A DNA stretch of 64,000 bases, taken from Acetobacter farinalis. Lineage in GTDB: Bacteria; Pseudomonadota; Alphaproteobacteria; Acetobacterales; Acetobacteraceae. The position numbers were made by a program, and so were the translations under genes. Below the pieces are notes generated by a model, which was not told where the DNA came from, ran no database searches, and was given only the letters and a program-made list of their open reading frames with translations. The DNA is taken from positions 248,001 to 312,000 of the forward strand of contig NZ_JAPIUX010000001.1 of assembly GCF_026240015.1 (NCBI RefSeq), read 5' to 3'. How positions within the stretch are numbered: position 1 is the stretch's first letter; each line of letters begins with the position of its first letter. Below are positions 15,290 to 23,287 of the stretch, in pieces.

Positions 15290-16629
15290 GCGGTCCCGGC
15301 CAGGTGGGCGGGCACAGTTTCCCCCTGCCACAGGGCTTCAAGCGACTGGCGGGGGCGGATGACGTGCCATGTGCCATCCTCCACCAGCACTTCCGCCGCC
15401 AGAGGGCGGCTGTTGTAGGTGGAACTCATCACCGCGCCATAGGCCCCGGTGTCCAGAATGGCCACACGCGCCCCGCGCTGCATGGGGGGTAGGTGGCGGT
15501 CACGAGCGAACGTATCTCCGCTTTCACATACCGGGCCAACCACATGGGCCGGGCCTGCGGGCAGGGTGGCCACATGCGGGCTGAGGGGAACAATACCATG
15601 CCAGGCATCATACATGCTGGGGCGCAGCAGGTCATTCATGGCGGCGTCCAGCACAAGGAAGGGGGCTTCGTTCCCACGGGCCTTGTTGAGGATCACGCTG
15701 CTGAGCAGCAGCCCGGCGGGGGCTGCCAGCCAGCGCCCCGGCTCAATGGCCAGACGCACGTCCAGCCCGCCAAGCTCGGCTTTCATGGCTCCGGCCAGAG
15801 CTTCCGGCTGGCCTTCGGGTTCCGTGCGATAGGAAATACCAAGACCACCGCCGCAATCCACCACCTCGACCGTCTGGCCTGCGGCGCGGACAGTCCGCAC
15901 CAGATCAGCAATGCGGGCATATGCGGCGCGATAGGGGGCGACGGAGAGAATCTGGCTGCCGATATGGGTGGCAAATCCAACGGCCCGAATGCCCGGCAGG
16001 CTGGCGGCGCGGGCATAAAGGGCGGCGGCATGGTCATAGGGAATGCCGAACTTGTTGGCGGCCAGCCCGGTGGTGATTTTGGCATGGGTTCCGGCATCCA
16101 CATCCGGATTGACGCGCAGCGTGATGGTGGCCCGGGTGCCCAGCCTGCTGGCGATACTGGAAATAATGTCCAGCTCTTCAGCACTTTCCACATTGATCTG
16201 CCCGATGCCCAGACCAATGGCGCGCTCCAGCTCCGCATCCGTTTTGCCCACGCCGGAAAAAACGATGTGCGCGGGGGCTATGCCCGCCTTCAGGGCGCGG
16301 GCGAGTTCTCCGCCGCTGACAATATCCGCCCCGGCCCCTTCCTCACGCAGAAGGGAAAGCACGGCCAGATGATCATTGGCTTTCACCGCATAATGCAGGG
16401 AAACATTCAGCCCGGCATCCCGCATGGCCTGCTGCATGCGGCGCACGCGTGTGCGCAACGTATCACCGCCCATTACCCAGCAGGGTGTGCCCACGGCATC
16501 GGCAATGGCGTTCAGCGCCACACCGTCCAGCATCAGGCCGCACAGCGGGTCCATCTTCAGGGATGGGTGGCTGGCCAGCAGCTCGGCTACGGAGGGGTCC
16601 GGGTCAAGAAACGGTGTCGCGTCGGCCAT
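15286..16629 (-). CDS. lysA: Diaminopimelate decarboxylase
   Basis: 447 aa PLP-dependent fold III enzyme, the last step of lysine synthesis (meso-DAP to lysine). HYAVKANDHLAVL carries the PLP lysine (~residue 68); SGGELARAL, FGIPYD, GFATHIGSQ, VVDCGGGLGISY, AIEPGRWLAAPAG and GPVCESGDTFARDR are LysA blocks. It sits between the small lipoprotein gene and the TIGR02302 gene on the same strand; the downstream overlap is 4 bases (ATGA). Confidence 0.96.
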   Translation of the reverse strand: MADATPFLDPDPSVAELLASHPSLKMDPLCGLMLDGVALNAIADAVGTPCWVMGGDTLRTRVRRMQQAMRDAGLNVSLHYAVKANDHLAVLSLLREEGAGADIVSGGELARALKAGIAPAHIVFSGVGKTDAELERAIGLGIGQINVESAEELDIISSIASRLGTRATITLRVNPDVDAGTHAKITTGLAANKFGIPYDHAAALYARAASLPGIRAVGFATHIGSQILSVAPYRAAYARIADLVRTVRAAGQTVEVVDCGGGLGISYRTEPEGQPEALAGAMKAELGGLDVRLAIEPGRWLAAPAGLLLSSVILNKARGNEAPFLVLDAAMNDLLRPSMYDAWHGIVPLSPHVATLPAGPAHVVGPVCESGDTFARDRHLPPMQRGARVAILDTGAYGAVMSSTYNSRPLAAEVLVEDGTWHVIRPRQSLEALWQGETVPAHLAGTA

Positions 16630-16755
16630 GGGGCGTTTTGAGCCTTGAAATCACATACTGCTCCGGTACCACAGGGCAGGGCGGTGTCTGCCTGGCCCGG
16701 AGCCTCTCTGGTTCTGTTATACCGCCTGCCTGACACATTGCCACCCTTCATGCCA

Positions 16756-16785
16756 GCACCCGCCGCCCCCTGTGGGGCAGGGTGC
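16756..16785 (-). terminator. GC-rich stem-loop between the small lipoprotein gene and lysA
   Basis: GCACCC (16756-16761) plus an inner GCCCC pair with GGGGC plus GGGTGC (16780-16785), with small internal bulges, about 60 bases after the lipoprotein stop. No T-tract is seen. It may attenuate read-through from argH into lysA. No gene is seen in 16630-16843. Confidence 0.35.
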
Positions 16786-16843
16786 GCGGCGGGGCTTTGG
16801 GGCGTGTGTCGGGCCTGATCTGCCGAGCCTGATTCGCCCGGAC

Positions 16844-16987
16844 TTAGTCTGCTGGCGGATAGGTCTGCGGGAAGGTGATTTTATCCTGCGGCCCCGGCGC
16901 GTGGGGCGAGCCCTTCTTGCCGCAGGCGGCCAGCGGCAGGGCCAGCAGAACCAGCGCCAGAAAACTGAGGGTCAGGCGGAGTGTCAT
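16844..16987 (-). CDS. Small lipoprotein (LptM/YifL-like)
   Basis: 47 aa. The signal peptide MTLRLTLSFLALVLLALPLAACG contains the lipobox LAAC and is followed by GKKGSPHAPGPQ, the short Gly/Lys/Pro tail typical of YifL/LptM-like lipoproteins. In other Proteobacteria YifL/LptM sits next to lysA and helps LptD mature; the same function here is inference from position and pattern. The ATG overlaps the argH stop as ATGA, fixing the start and showing translational coupling. Confidence 0.8.
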   Translation of the reverse strand: MTLRLTLSFLALVLLALPLAACGKKGSPHAPGPQDKITFPQTYPPAD

Positions 16988-18483
16988 GCCGGGGTTCCTT
17001 TGCTTTGGGCGCACGGTTCGGCATTCAGTGCGGTAAGCCACCGGCGGGCTTCACGCTGCACATTGCTGCCTGCCGTGCCGCCCTCACTGGTGCGGGAGGC
17101 AATGGAGGCTTCCACCGTCAGCACGGAATAGATGTCTTCCGTAATGCCGGGTTCTTCCGCCTGCATGTCTGCCAGAGAAAGATCCGCCAGATCCACGCCT
17201 TTTTCTTCGGCCTTCGCCACAAGGCGGCCCGTAACATGGTGTGCTGTGCGGAATGGCACCTTCAGCACCCGTACCAGCCAGTCCGCAATATCCGTGGCGG
17301 TGGAGAAGCCTGACCCGGCCAGCGCGCGCATCCGCTCGGTGTTGGCAGTCATGTCCCGGATCATGCCATCACACGCCGCAAGAGAGAGGGCGGCGGCATC
17401 GGTTGCGGCAAAAACCGGTTCCTTGTCTTCCTGCATGTCCTTGGCGTAGGCCAGCGGCAGGCCTTTCATCACCGTCAGCAGGCCGACAAGACTGCCGTTC
17501 ACGCGGCCTGTTTTGGCGCGGACCAGTTCGGCGGCATCCGGGTTGCGCTTCTGCGGCATGATGGAAGAGCCGGTGGTGAAGGCATCGGACAGCCGGATGA
17601 AGGAAAACGGCGAGGAACACCAGATGACAATCTCTTCCGCCAGACGGGAGAGGTGCATGGCCATAATGGAGAGGGCCGAGAGATATTCCAGCGCGAAATC
17701 CCGGTCTGATACGGAATCGAGCGAGTTGGCGGTCGGGCGGTCAAAACCCAGTGTGCTGGCTGTCATTTTCCGGTCGATGGGGAAGGACGTACCAGCAAGG
17801 GCGGCAGAGCCCAGCGGGCATTCGTTCAGGCGTTTGCGCGTGTCCGCCAGACGGCCGCGGTCCCGCGCCAGCATTTCCACATAGGCCATCAGGTGGTGGC
17901 CGAAGGTCACGGGCTGGGCTGTCTGCAGATGGGTAAAGCCGGGCATCGGGTCAAACGCATGCTCTTCCGCCCGATGGGCGAGGGCGCGCATGAGGGAGGC
18001 CACCTGCTGGTCCAGCCCGTCCAGCGCGTCCCGCGTCCACAGGCGGAAGTCCGTTGCAACCTGATCATTCCGGGAGCGGGCGGTGTGCAGCCGTTTGCCG
18101 GGCTCACCAATCCGTTCGGACAGGCGGGCTTCGATATTCATGTGAATATCTTCCAGCGCCTCGGAAAATTCAAAGCGGCCTGCTTCAATATCCTGCCCGA
18201 TGGCCGTCAGGCCCGCGCGGATGGCGGCTTCATCTTCAGCGGAGATAATGCCGGTATGGGCCAGCATGGCCGCATGGGCGAGAGAGCCCGCAATGTCCTG
18301 CTTCCACATGGCTTTATCAAACCCGATGGAGGCATTGATGGCCTGCATGATCTGGGAGGGGCCACCGGCAAAACGGCCACCCCACTGCATGTTGGCATCG
18401 GCCTTTGGCCGGGTTTCCGCTTTGGGGGCGGTGTTCGCGCTGCCGGTGTCCGTGCTGTTGGTGTTCGTGCTGCTCAGAGACAT
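16984..18483 (-). CDS. argH: Argininosuccinate lyase
   Basis: 499 aa. Last step of arginine synthesis: argininosuccinate to arginine and fumarate. MQWGGRFAGGPSQIMQAINASI opens the conserved fold, SRNDQVATDFRLW and GFTHLQTAQPVTFGHHL follow, and the superfamily signature GSSIMPQKRNPDAAEL lies near residue 300. About 35 residues before MQWGGRF are a Ser/Thr/Asn/Ala-rich extension (repeated NTNSTDTGSANT) that is not part of the family core; the true start could be the ATG just before QWGGRF. I keep ATG 18483 because GGGG lies upstream. It is the first gene of the argH-lptM-lysA-TIGR02302 cluster. Confidence 0.94.
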   Translation of the reverse strand: MSLSSTNTNSTDTGSANTAPKAETRPKADANMQWGGRFAGGPSQIMQAINASIGFDKAMWKQDIAGSLAHAAMLAHTGIISAEDEAAIRAGLTAIGQDIEAGRFEFSEALEDIHMNIEARLSERIGEPGKRLHTARSRNDQVATDFRLWTRDALDGLDQQVASLMRALAHRAEEHAFDPMPGFTHLQTAQPVTFGHHLMAYVEMLARDRGRLADTRKRLNECPLGSAALAGTSFPIDRKMTASTLGFDRPTANSLDSVSDRDFALEYLSALSIMAMHLSRLAEEIVIWCSSPFSFIRLSDAFTTGSSIMPQKRNPDAAELVRAKTGRVNGSLVGLLTVMKGLPLAYAKDMQEDKEPVFAATDAAALSLAACDGMIRDMTANTERMRALAGSGFSTATDIADWLVRVLKVPFRTAHHVTGRLVAKAEEKGVDLADLSLADMQAEEPGITEDIYSVLTVEASIASRTSEGGTAGSNVQREARRWLTALNAEPCAQSKGTPA

Positions 18484-18723
18484 GTCATGCCCCAACCCGT
18501 ATCCTTGGTTATCCGTATACCGCATCCGGCGGGTCAGGCCCCCCGATGCAGCGTGCAAGGCGGCACCCTACTGATGCACGCGCCATGGCGCAAACCATGA
18601 GGGCGCAGCAGGAGCGTTTTTCCTGCACTGTTGCGGGGGCGTGGCTGCCCTGCTGTGCGGCAAGGCTTTTCGTCAGCCCGGAACATCCCTATCTTTTAGA
18701 AAGAGAAACAGGAGTTCAAGAGT

Positions 18724-19041
18724 ATGAGTGTATCAGGCAAGCTCACCAGCTATGGCGTGATTGATCCCGGCCCGAACGCGCTGCTGGAAGTGCTGAGGGC
18801 CGCCAGCCCGATTGAAGCCGTGAAGAAAACGGAAGAGAAAATGCGTGGCGCTGACTATGTGGCCGCGCGCTCCTATGATCTGGGTGGTGAAGACTCGCTT
18901 GAAGGCACGGACCCCGTCTATCTGGTGTATGACCTGACAGACTCCGGGCTGGATGAAGAAGGCCTGACGGGGGATGATGCCGGTCAGGTGCGGGCCAAGG
19001 CGGATGAAGCCGGGATTATCGTCTCTTCAGACAAAGCGTAA
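18724..19041 (+). CDS. Small acidic protein of unknown function
   Basis: 105 aa, no signal peptide or membrane segment. Begins MSVSGKLTSYGVIDPGPNA and is rich in Asp, Glu and Gly (DLGGEDSLEGTDP, DSGLDEEGLTGDDAG). AGGAG lies 9 bases before the ATG, and a strong terminator follows at 19077-19119, so it forms its own transcription unit. Codon use matches the neighbours. No family recognised. It is divergent from argH, so the ~240 bases between hold both promoters. Confidence 0.75.
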   Translation: MSVSGKLTSYGVIDPGPNALLEVLRAASPIEAVKKTEEKMRGADYVAARSYDLGGEDSLEGTDPVYLVYDLTDSGLDEEGLTGDDAGQVRAKADEAGIIVSSDKA

Positions 19042-19076
19042 GGCACAGGATCTCTGGCGTAGAGCCGGAGCGCCGG

Positions 19077-19119
19077 ACGGGCACAGCCGGTTAGCCTTTG
19101 TCTGCCCGGCTGTGCCCGT
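19077..19119 (+). terminator. Strong Rho-independent terminator
   Basis: ACGGGCACAGCCGG (19077-19090) and CCGGCTGTGCCCGT (19106-19119) form a perfect 14-bp stem with a 15-base loop, followed within a few bases by CCTTTTGCG. It lies 36 bases after the stop of the small acidic protein gene. Confidence 0.8.
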
Positions 19120-19231
19120 GGCGGCCTTTTGCGTTTCAGGCAGGAATGCCTGAATGATGCGCGCAGAGCCGGGTGGTTAAAGTGACCAGCTCCAAAGATG
19201 GCGCGGGTAACAGGGGGATGAAGGGCGCAGG

Positions 19232-20077
19232 ATGACGGGCAGAAACGCGGAAGCAGCGTCAAGCTTTGCTGTCTATGGAACAGATCAGGGCGGGCCGTTT
19301 GTGCTGGTGAGTGATCATGCCGGCCGTGCCGTGCCGCCTGATCTGGGGGATCTGGGCGTGAGTGCGGCGGACCGTGCGCGCCACATCGGCTGGGATATCG
19401 GGATTGACGGTGTGGGGCGGCATCTGGCGGCCCTGCTGCCTGCGGTGCTGATCGAGCAGGTTTATTCCCGGCTGGTGATTGATTGTAACCGCGCCCCCGG
19501 CCACCCGACCTCCATCGTGACGGTGAGTGACGGCACGCCTGTCCCTGCCAATGAAGGACTGACACCCGAGCAGATTGCCCGGCGGCATGAGTCCATCCTG
19601 CATCCCTATCACGCCCGCATCACGCAGGAGCTGGACGCCCGCCTTCAGGCTGGCCGCCCGACGGTGGTGGTGGCGCTGCACAGCTTCACCCCGGAAATGC
19701 GGGGGGTCAAACGCCCGTGGCATGCGGGCATTCTGCATAATCATGATTCGCGTCTGGCCCATATCATGCTTGATCTGCTGCGGGCCGAGGGCCTGACAGT
19801 GGGGGATAATGAGCCATATGCGCTGACAGATACGTCAGACTACACCATTCCGCTCCACGGTGAAAAACGGCAGATTCCGCATCTGGAAATTGAAATCCGG
19901 CAGGATCTGATTGCCGGGGAGGAAGGGCAGAAAGCGTGGGCGGAGCGTCTGGCGCGGTTGCTGCCGGAAGCCTGGGCGCTGTTTTGTGCCACCCATGGCA
20001 GTGGGCAGACGGGCGGGAATTCCTGCAATGCTGCAGGGGCGGAGGCAGCCCACACACAGGGGCAGGCGCACGGTTGA
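19232..20077 (+). CDS. N-formylglutamate amidohydrolase family protein
   Basis: 281 aa. Visible FGase blocks: FVLVSDHAGRAVP, HIGWDIGIDGVGRHL, YSRLVIDCNRAPG, ALHSFTPEMRGVKRPW and HLEIEIRQDLI, which supply the zinc-binding and catalytic residues. The family hydrolyses N-formylglutamate (histidine degradation) but is often found in genomes without hut genes, and none are here, so the substrate is uncertain. The last ~25 residues (after THGSGQTGG) are low-complexity and may not be conserved. It is followed by aroE after ~110 bases. Confidence 0.85.
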   Translation: MTGRNAEAASSFAVYGTDQGGPFVLVSDHAGRAVPPDLGDLGVSAADRARHIGWDIGIDGVGRHLAALLPAVLIEQVYSRLVIDCNRAPGHPTSIVTVSDGTPVPANEGLTPEQIARRHESILHPYHARITQELDARLQAGRPTVVVALHSFTPEMRGVKRPWHAGILHNHDSRLAHIMLDLLRAEGLTVGDNEPYALTDTSDYTIPLHGEKRQIPHLEIEIRQDLIAGEEGQKAWAERLARLLPEAWALFCATHGSGQTGGNSCNAAGAEAAHTQGQAHG

Positions 20078-20186
20078 GAGCCACGCCGTGCCCGGTTTGA
20101 GCGGCCCGGAGCCGGGCGTTCAGGCTTCGGGGCCGCCGAGAGTTGGAAGACCCGAGAATTCAGAGAATGAGAACCAGAGAAACAGC

Positions 20187-21062
20187 ATGACCAAGAAACC
20201 CGAGTCCGCTTCAGCACCGTGCCAACGTATTACGGGCAAGGCGCGTCTGGCCGGGGTGCTGGGCTGGCCTGTCTCGCACTCCCGTTCCCCCGCGCTGCAT
20301 AACTACTGGCTGCGGCGGTATGGGATTGATGGCGCGTATGTGCCGCTGCCGGTGCGGCCGGAGCAGTTTGAAACCGCGGTGCGCGGGCTGCAGGCTGCCG
20401 GGTTCCGGGGGGCGAATGTCACCATCCCGCACAAGGAAGCCGCCTGTGCGCTGGCGGATGATCTGGACCCGTCCGCCCGGCGGGCTGGCGCGGTGAATAC
20501 GCTGGTTTTTGAAGAGGATGGCCGGATTCGGGGGCTTTCGACGGACGGTGATGGCTTTGTGGCCAGCATGGATGCCAAAGGCCTTACGCTTCCGGCGTCT
20601 GGCCGTGCGCTGCTGCTGGGGGCCGGAGGGGCGGCGCGGTCTGTCGCCGCGGCGTTGCAGGACCGGGGGCTGCATGTTGCCGTTACCAACCGCACGCCGG
20701 CGCGGGCAGAGAGCCTTGCGGAGGTTCTGCCGGGGCTGGAGGCGGTGCCCTGGGCTGCGTGGGAGGCCGGGCTGGGGGCGTATGACCTGCTGGTGAACAC
20801 CACGTCTCTCGGCATGGAGGGCGGGCCGGACCCGATGTTCCGCCCCTCCCTGAAAGCCGCCGCCCGGCATCTTGTGGTTGCGGATATTGTGTATGTGCCA
20901 CGCCTGACGCCCCTGCTGGCCGAGGCGGAACAGCGCGGACTGAAAACGCTGGGGGGGCTTGGTATGCTGCTGCATCAGGCGCGGCTCGGGTTTCGTGAAT
21001 GGTTCGGGCAGGACCCGGAGGTGGATGCGGAAACAGAAGCGAGCGTGACAGCCAGCTTCTGA
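20187..21062 (+). CDS. aroE: Shikimate dehydrogenase
   Basis: 291 aa. NADP-dependent reduction of 3-dehydroshikimate to shikimate in aromatic amino acid synthesis. The substrate site VSHSRSPALHNYWL (~33-46), NVTIPHKEAA with the catalytic Lys, and the NADP motif LLLGAGGAARSV are clear; VNTTSLGMEGGPDP and GLGMLLHQA are further AroE blocks. The start ATG 20187 follows AGAGAAAC; the frame is open further upstream through the end of the amidohydrolase gene but lacks conserved sequence. First of the aroE-coaE-dnaQ set, a common alphaproteobacterial order. Confidence 0.94.
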   Translation: MTKKPESASAPCQRITGKARLAGVLGWPVSHSRSPALHNYWLRRYGIDGAYVPLPVRPEQFETAVRGLQAAGFRGANVTIPHKEAACALADDLDPSARRAGAVNTLVFEEDGRIRGLSTDGDGFVASMDAKGLTLPASGRALLLGAGGAARSVAAALQDRGLHVAVTNRTPARAESLAEVLPGLEAVPWAAWEAGLGAYDLLVNTTSLGMEGGPDPMFRPSLKAAARHLVVADIVYVPRLTPLLAEAEQRGLKTLGGLGMLLHQARLGFREWFGQDPEVDAETEASVTASF

Positions 21063-21117
21063 GCTTCCCGGTTTTTGAGACAAATGGTGCGCGGATGTGC
21101 TTTGAAGTTCCACTCCG

Positions 21118-21136
21118 CCTGCGCGGTTTGCGCAGG
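21118..21136 (+). promoter_or_regulatory. 7-bp perfect hairpin between aroE and coaE
   Basis: CCTGCGC (21118-21124) and GCGCAGG (21130-21136) around a 5-base GGTTT loop, 40 bases before the coaE ATG. No T-tract. It could be a weak aroE terminator or a leader structure for coaE-dnaQ. Confidence 0.35.
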
Positions 21137-21176
21137 TACGTTCACCACACGGAACCATGAAGGATAGAAACCGCAG

Positions 21177-21764
21177 ATGAAGGTCGTCGGGCTGACAGGG
21201 GGCATGGGCATGGGGAAAAGCACCGTGGCCGCCATGTTCCGGCAGGCCGGTATTCCCGTGTTTGATGCGGATGCCGTTGTCCGCCAGCTTCAGGCCGACC
21301 ATGGTGCGGCCCTCGGGCGCATTGCGGAGCTGGTGCCGCAGGCTGTAACAGCCGGGCATCTGGACAGGGGAGTCTTGAGGCGCGCCGTGCTTGAGCAGCC
21401 GGGCCTGCTGCGCCAGCTTGAGGCCATTCTGCACCCTATGGTGCGGGCCGCGCGGACTGTCTTTCTGGCGCGGAACCGGCGGCAGGGCGCGCGGTGTGTG
21501 CTGCTGGATATTCCGCTCTTGTTTGAAACAGGCGGGCAGCGGGTGTGTGATCAGGTTCTGGTGGTTTCCGCCCCGGCCCGTGTGCAGGCCGAGCGGGTGG
21601 CGCGGCGGCGCGGGTTGCCCAGGGCGGAAGCCCGGCGGCTGATAGCCCGGCAGATGCCTGATGCCATGAAGAGACGGCTGGCGGATACGGTGATAGACAC
21701 CGGGGTTTCTCTGGGAGCAACACAGCGGCAGGTCCGCTCTCTGATCAAGGCGCTGAAGGCATGA
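21177..21764 (+). CDS. coaE: Dephospho-CoA kinase
   Basis: 195 aa, typical length. Phosphorylates dephospho-CoA at the ribose 3'-OH, the last step of CoA synthesis. The P-loop GLTGGMGMGKSTVA is at residues 5-18; VFDADAVVRQL, HPMVRAA and LLDIPLLFETGG (the CoA-binding and catalytic region) follow, then RRGLPRAEARRLIARQMP. It overlaps dnaQ by 4 bases (ATGA), so the two are translationally coupled. Confidence 0.95.
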   Translation: MKVVGLTGGMGMGKSTVAAMFRQAGIPVFDADAVVRQLQADHGAALGRIAELVPQAVTAGHLDRGVLRRAVLEQPGLLRQLEAILHPMVRAARTVFLARNRRQGARCVLLDIPLLFETGGQRVCDQVLVVSAPARVQAERVARRRGLPRAEARRLIARQMPDAMKRRLADTVIDTGVSLGATQRQVRSLIKALKA

Positions 21765-22438
21765 AACGATCCATCCTGTTTGATACGGAAACCACGGGGC
21801 TGGACCCGGCGACTGGGGACAGGGTGATTGAGATTGCCGCTCTGGAGCTGGTGAGTGACCTGCCAACAGGCCGGAGCTTCCGTGTGCTGATTGACCCGGA
21901 ACGGGATGTGCCGGAAGAGGCCTCCCGCGTGCATGGCTTTACGGCGGCGGACCTTGAGGGGAAGCCTAAGTTTGCCGAGATTGTGGATGAATTTCTGGGG
22001 TTCATCGGGGATGATCAGCTTATAGCCCATAATGCCCGGTTCGATTTCGGGTTCCTGAACGCGGAACTCAAGCGGGCAGGGCGGCAGCCGCTGGACATGG
22101 CCCGCATGGTGGACACGCTGGATATGGCGCGGGAGCGCTTTCCCGGCATGCCCAACAGCCTTGATGCGCTGTGCCGCCGCTTCGGGATCGATCTTTCTGC
22201 CCGAACCACCCATAACGCGCTGCTGGACTGCAAGCTGCTGGCTGATGTGTATGTGGAGCTTATGGGCGGCCGCCAGCACGGGCTGGGGCTGATGGCTGAT
22301 GGTAGCCACGGCCCGTCCGTGATGTATGAAGGCCCGGTAAACCGCCGCGCGGTGCGCGTGGAGCCCACGCAGGATGAACTGGTGCGGCACGGCGCTTTTG
22401 TGGAAAAACTGAAGGACGCGGTGTGGAAGGCCGAGTAG
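21761..22438 (+). CDS. dnaQ: DNA polymerase III epsilon subunit (3'-5' proofreading exonuclease)
   Basis: 225 aa DEDDh exonuclease. Exo I FDTETTGLDPATGDRVIEI (residues 6-24), Exo II QLIAHNARFDFGFL and Exo III HNALLDCKLLADVY carry the four metal-binding acidic residues and the catalytic His. The C-terminal ~50 residues probably contact the alpha subunit. Overlaps coaE by 4 bases. Confidence 0.95.
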   Translation: MKRSILFDTETTGLDPATGDRVIEIAALELVSDLPTGRSFRVLIDPERDVPEEASRVHGFTAADLEGKPKFAEIVDEFLGFIGDDQLIAHNARFDFGFLNAELKRAGRQPLDMARMVDTLDMARERFPGMPNSLDALCRRFGIDLSARTTHNALLDCKLLADVYVELMGGRQHGLGLMADGSHGPSVMYEGPVNRRAVRVEPTQDELVRHGAFVEKLKDAVWKAE

Positions 22439-22584
22439 AAAAAAGGAAAAACTTTTTAACAAGGGTACGGTCTTTGTGGGCTTGCCGTGTTTCTTCTTTC
22501 GGTGAAACATGGCAAGACGAAAAAGCGCTGCATCTGGATCCCCCGGACTTTGGCGGCCGCCATCCTGAAGCAAGGAGCCTTTTG

Positions 22585-23091
22585 ATGCGCTCTGCATCCC
22601 TTCACATTGCGACTGCCCTGGCCCTTTGCGGTGTATGGTCTCTTACAGCCTGCGCCCAGACTGTACTTGGGCCAGTCACGGGTACGGTTACATTTCACAC
22701 AAGCTCGGCTGATCTGGGTGTCGGATATACGTGGGGCCACGGGGTTCTGACTTATGGCGGCCGCACCTACCCCTTCTCTGTGAGCGGTGCCTCCGCCGCG
22801 GCTGTGGGCTATTCCTCCGGGGATAGTGTCGGCAAGGTTTATAATCTCCAGCGGATTGAAGATTTTCCGGGCACATTCTGGGCGCTCTCGGGCGAGGCCA
22901 CGGTGGGCCGGGGTGTGAGCGGCCAGCTCATGGAAAATGATAACGGCGTGCGGATCCGTCTGGATTACACGCGGGGCGGCGCGCGCATCGCGGCCTCTCC
23001 CTCACGCTTGACCATTCGCATGCTCAACAAGCCTGATCAGGCCGCCGCCAAGAGCGGTGACAGCGCAAAAGCAGGCGTAGCCGCACAGTAA
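22585..23091 (+). CDS. Lipoprotein of unknown function
   Basis: 168 aa. The signal peptide MRSASLHIATALALCGVWSL ends in the lipobox LTAC, so it is probably an envelope lipoprotein. The mature part has a repeated beta pattern: GVLTYGGRTYPFSVSGASAAAVG, VYNLQRIEDFPGTFWALSGEATVG, NGVRIRLDY. I recall similar uncharacterised exported proteins with GxLxYxGxxYPFxVxG in Burkholderia and relatives, but no function. AAGGAG lies 7 bases before the ATG. An inverted repeat at 23104 probably ends the transcript. Confidence 0.75.
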   Translation: MRSASLHIATALALCGVWSLTACAQTVLGPVTGTVTFHTSSADLGVGYTWGHGVLTYGGRTYPFSVSGASAAAVGYSSGDSVGKVYNLQRIEDFPGTFWALSGEATVGRGVSGQLMENDNGVRIRLDYTRGGARIAASPSRLTIRMLNKPDQAAAKSGDSAKAGVAAQ

Positions 23092-23103
23092 GGACTTTGC
23101 GCG

Positions 23104-23134
23104 CGTCATCCGGTGTCTTGCGCACGGGATGACG
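23104..23134 (+). terminator. Inverted repeat after the lipoprotein gene
   Basis: CGTCATCC (23104-23111) and GGATGACG (23127-23134) pair perfectly around a 15-base loop, 13 bases after the lipoprotein stop. It is followed by GGGGTAGG, not a T-tract. Probable terminator or end structure ahead of the convergent glycosyltransferase gene. Confidence 0.45.
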
Positions 23135-23222
23135 GGGGTAGGGGCTCGGTGCTCGGTGCAAAGCCCCCCGACATCTGCTGCCTCAGCGCGCTGGACGGAT
23201 GTGCCTGCCCGCGTGAGAATGT

Positions 23223-23285
23223 GCCTGATGCCTGATGCCTGATGCCTGATGCCTGATGCCTGATGCCTGATGCCTGATGCCTGAT
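23223..23285. repeat. Heptanucleotide tandem repeat (GCCTGAT x9)
   Basis: Nine perfect copies of GCCTGAT run from 23223 to 23285 with no interruption. The tract ends two bases before the stop codon (23288-23290) of the minus-strand glycosyltransferase gene, so it is that gene's immediate 3' UTR. Seven is not a multiple of three, and such tracts are prone to slippage, but here length change would not alter any supported reading frame. Confidence 0.95.
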
Positions 23286-23287
23286 GG

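Noticed and set aside
20211..21866. 551-codon open frame opposite aroE and coaE
   Set aside because: Shadow of the plus-strand genes aroE and coaE; composition biased to Arg, Pro and Gln with no domain.
23223..23285. Possible CRISPR or direct-repeat array
   Set aside because: The unit is 7 bases with no spacers, so it is a simple microsatellite; the GTGCCA tract at 54584-54637 likewise.
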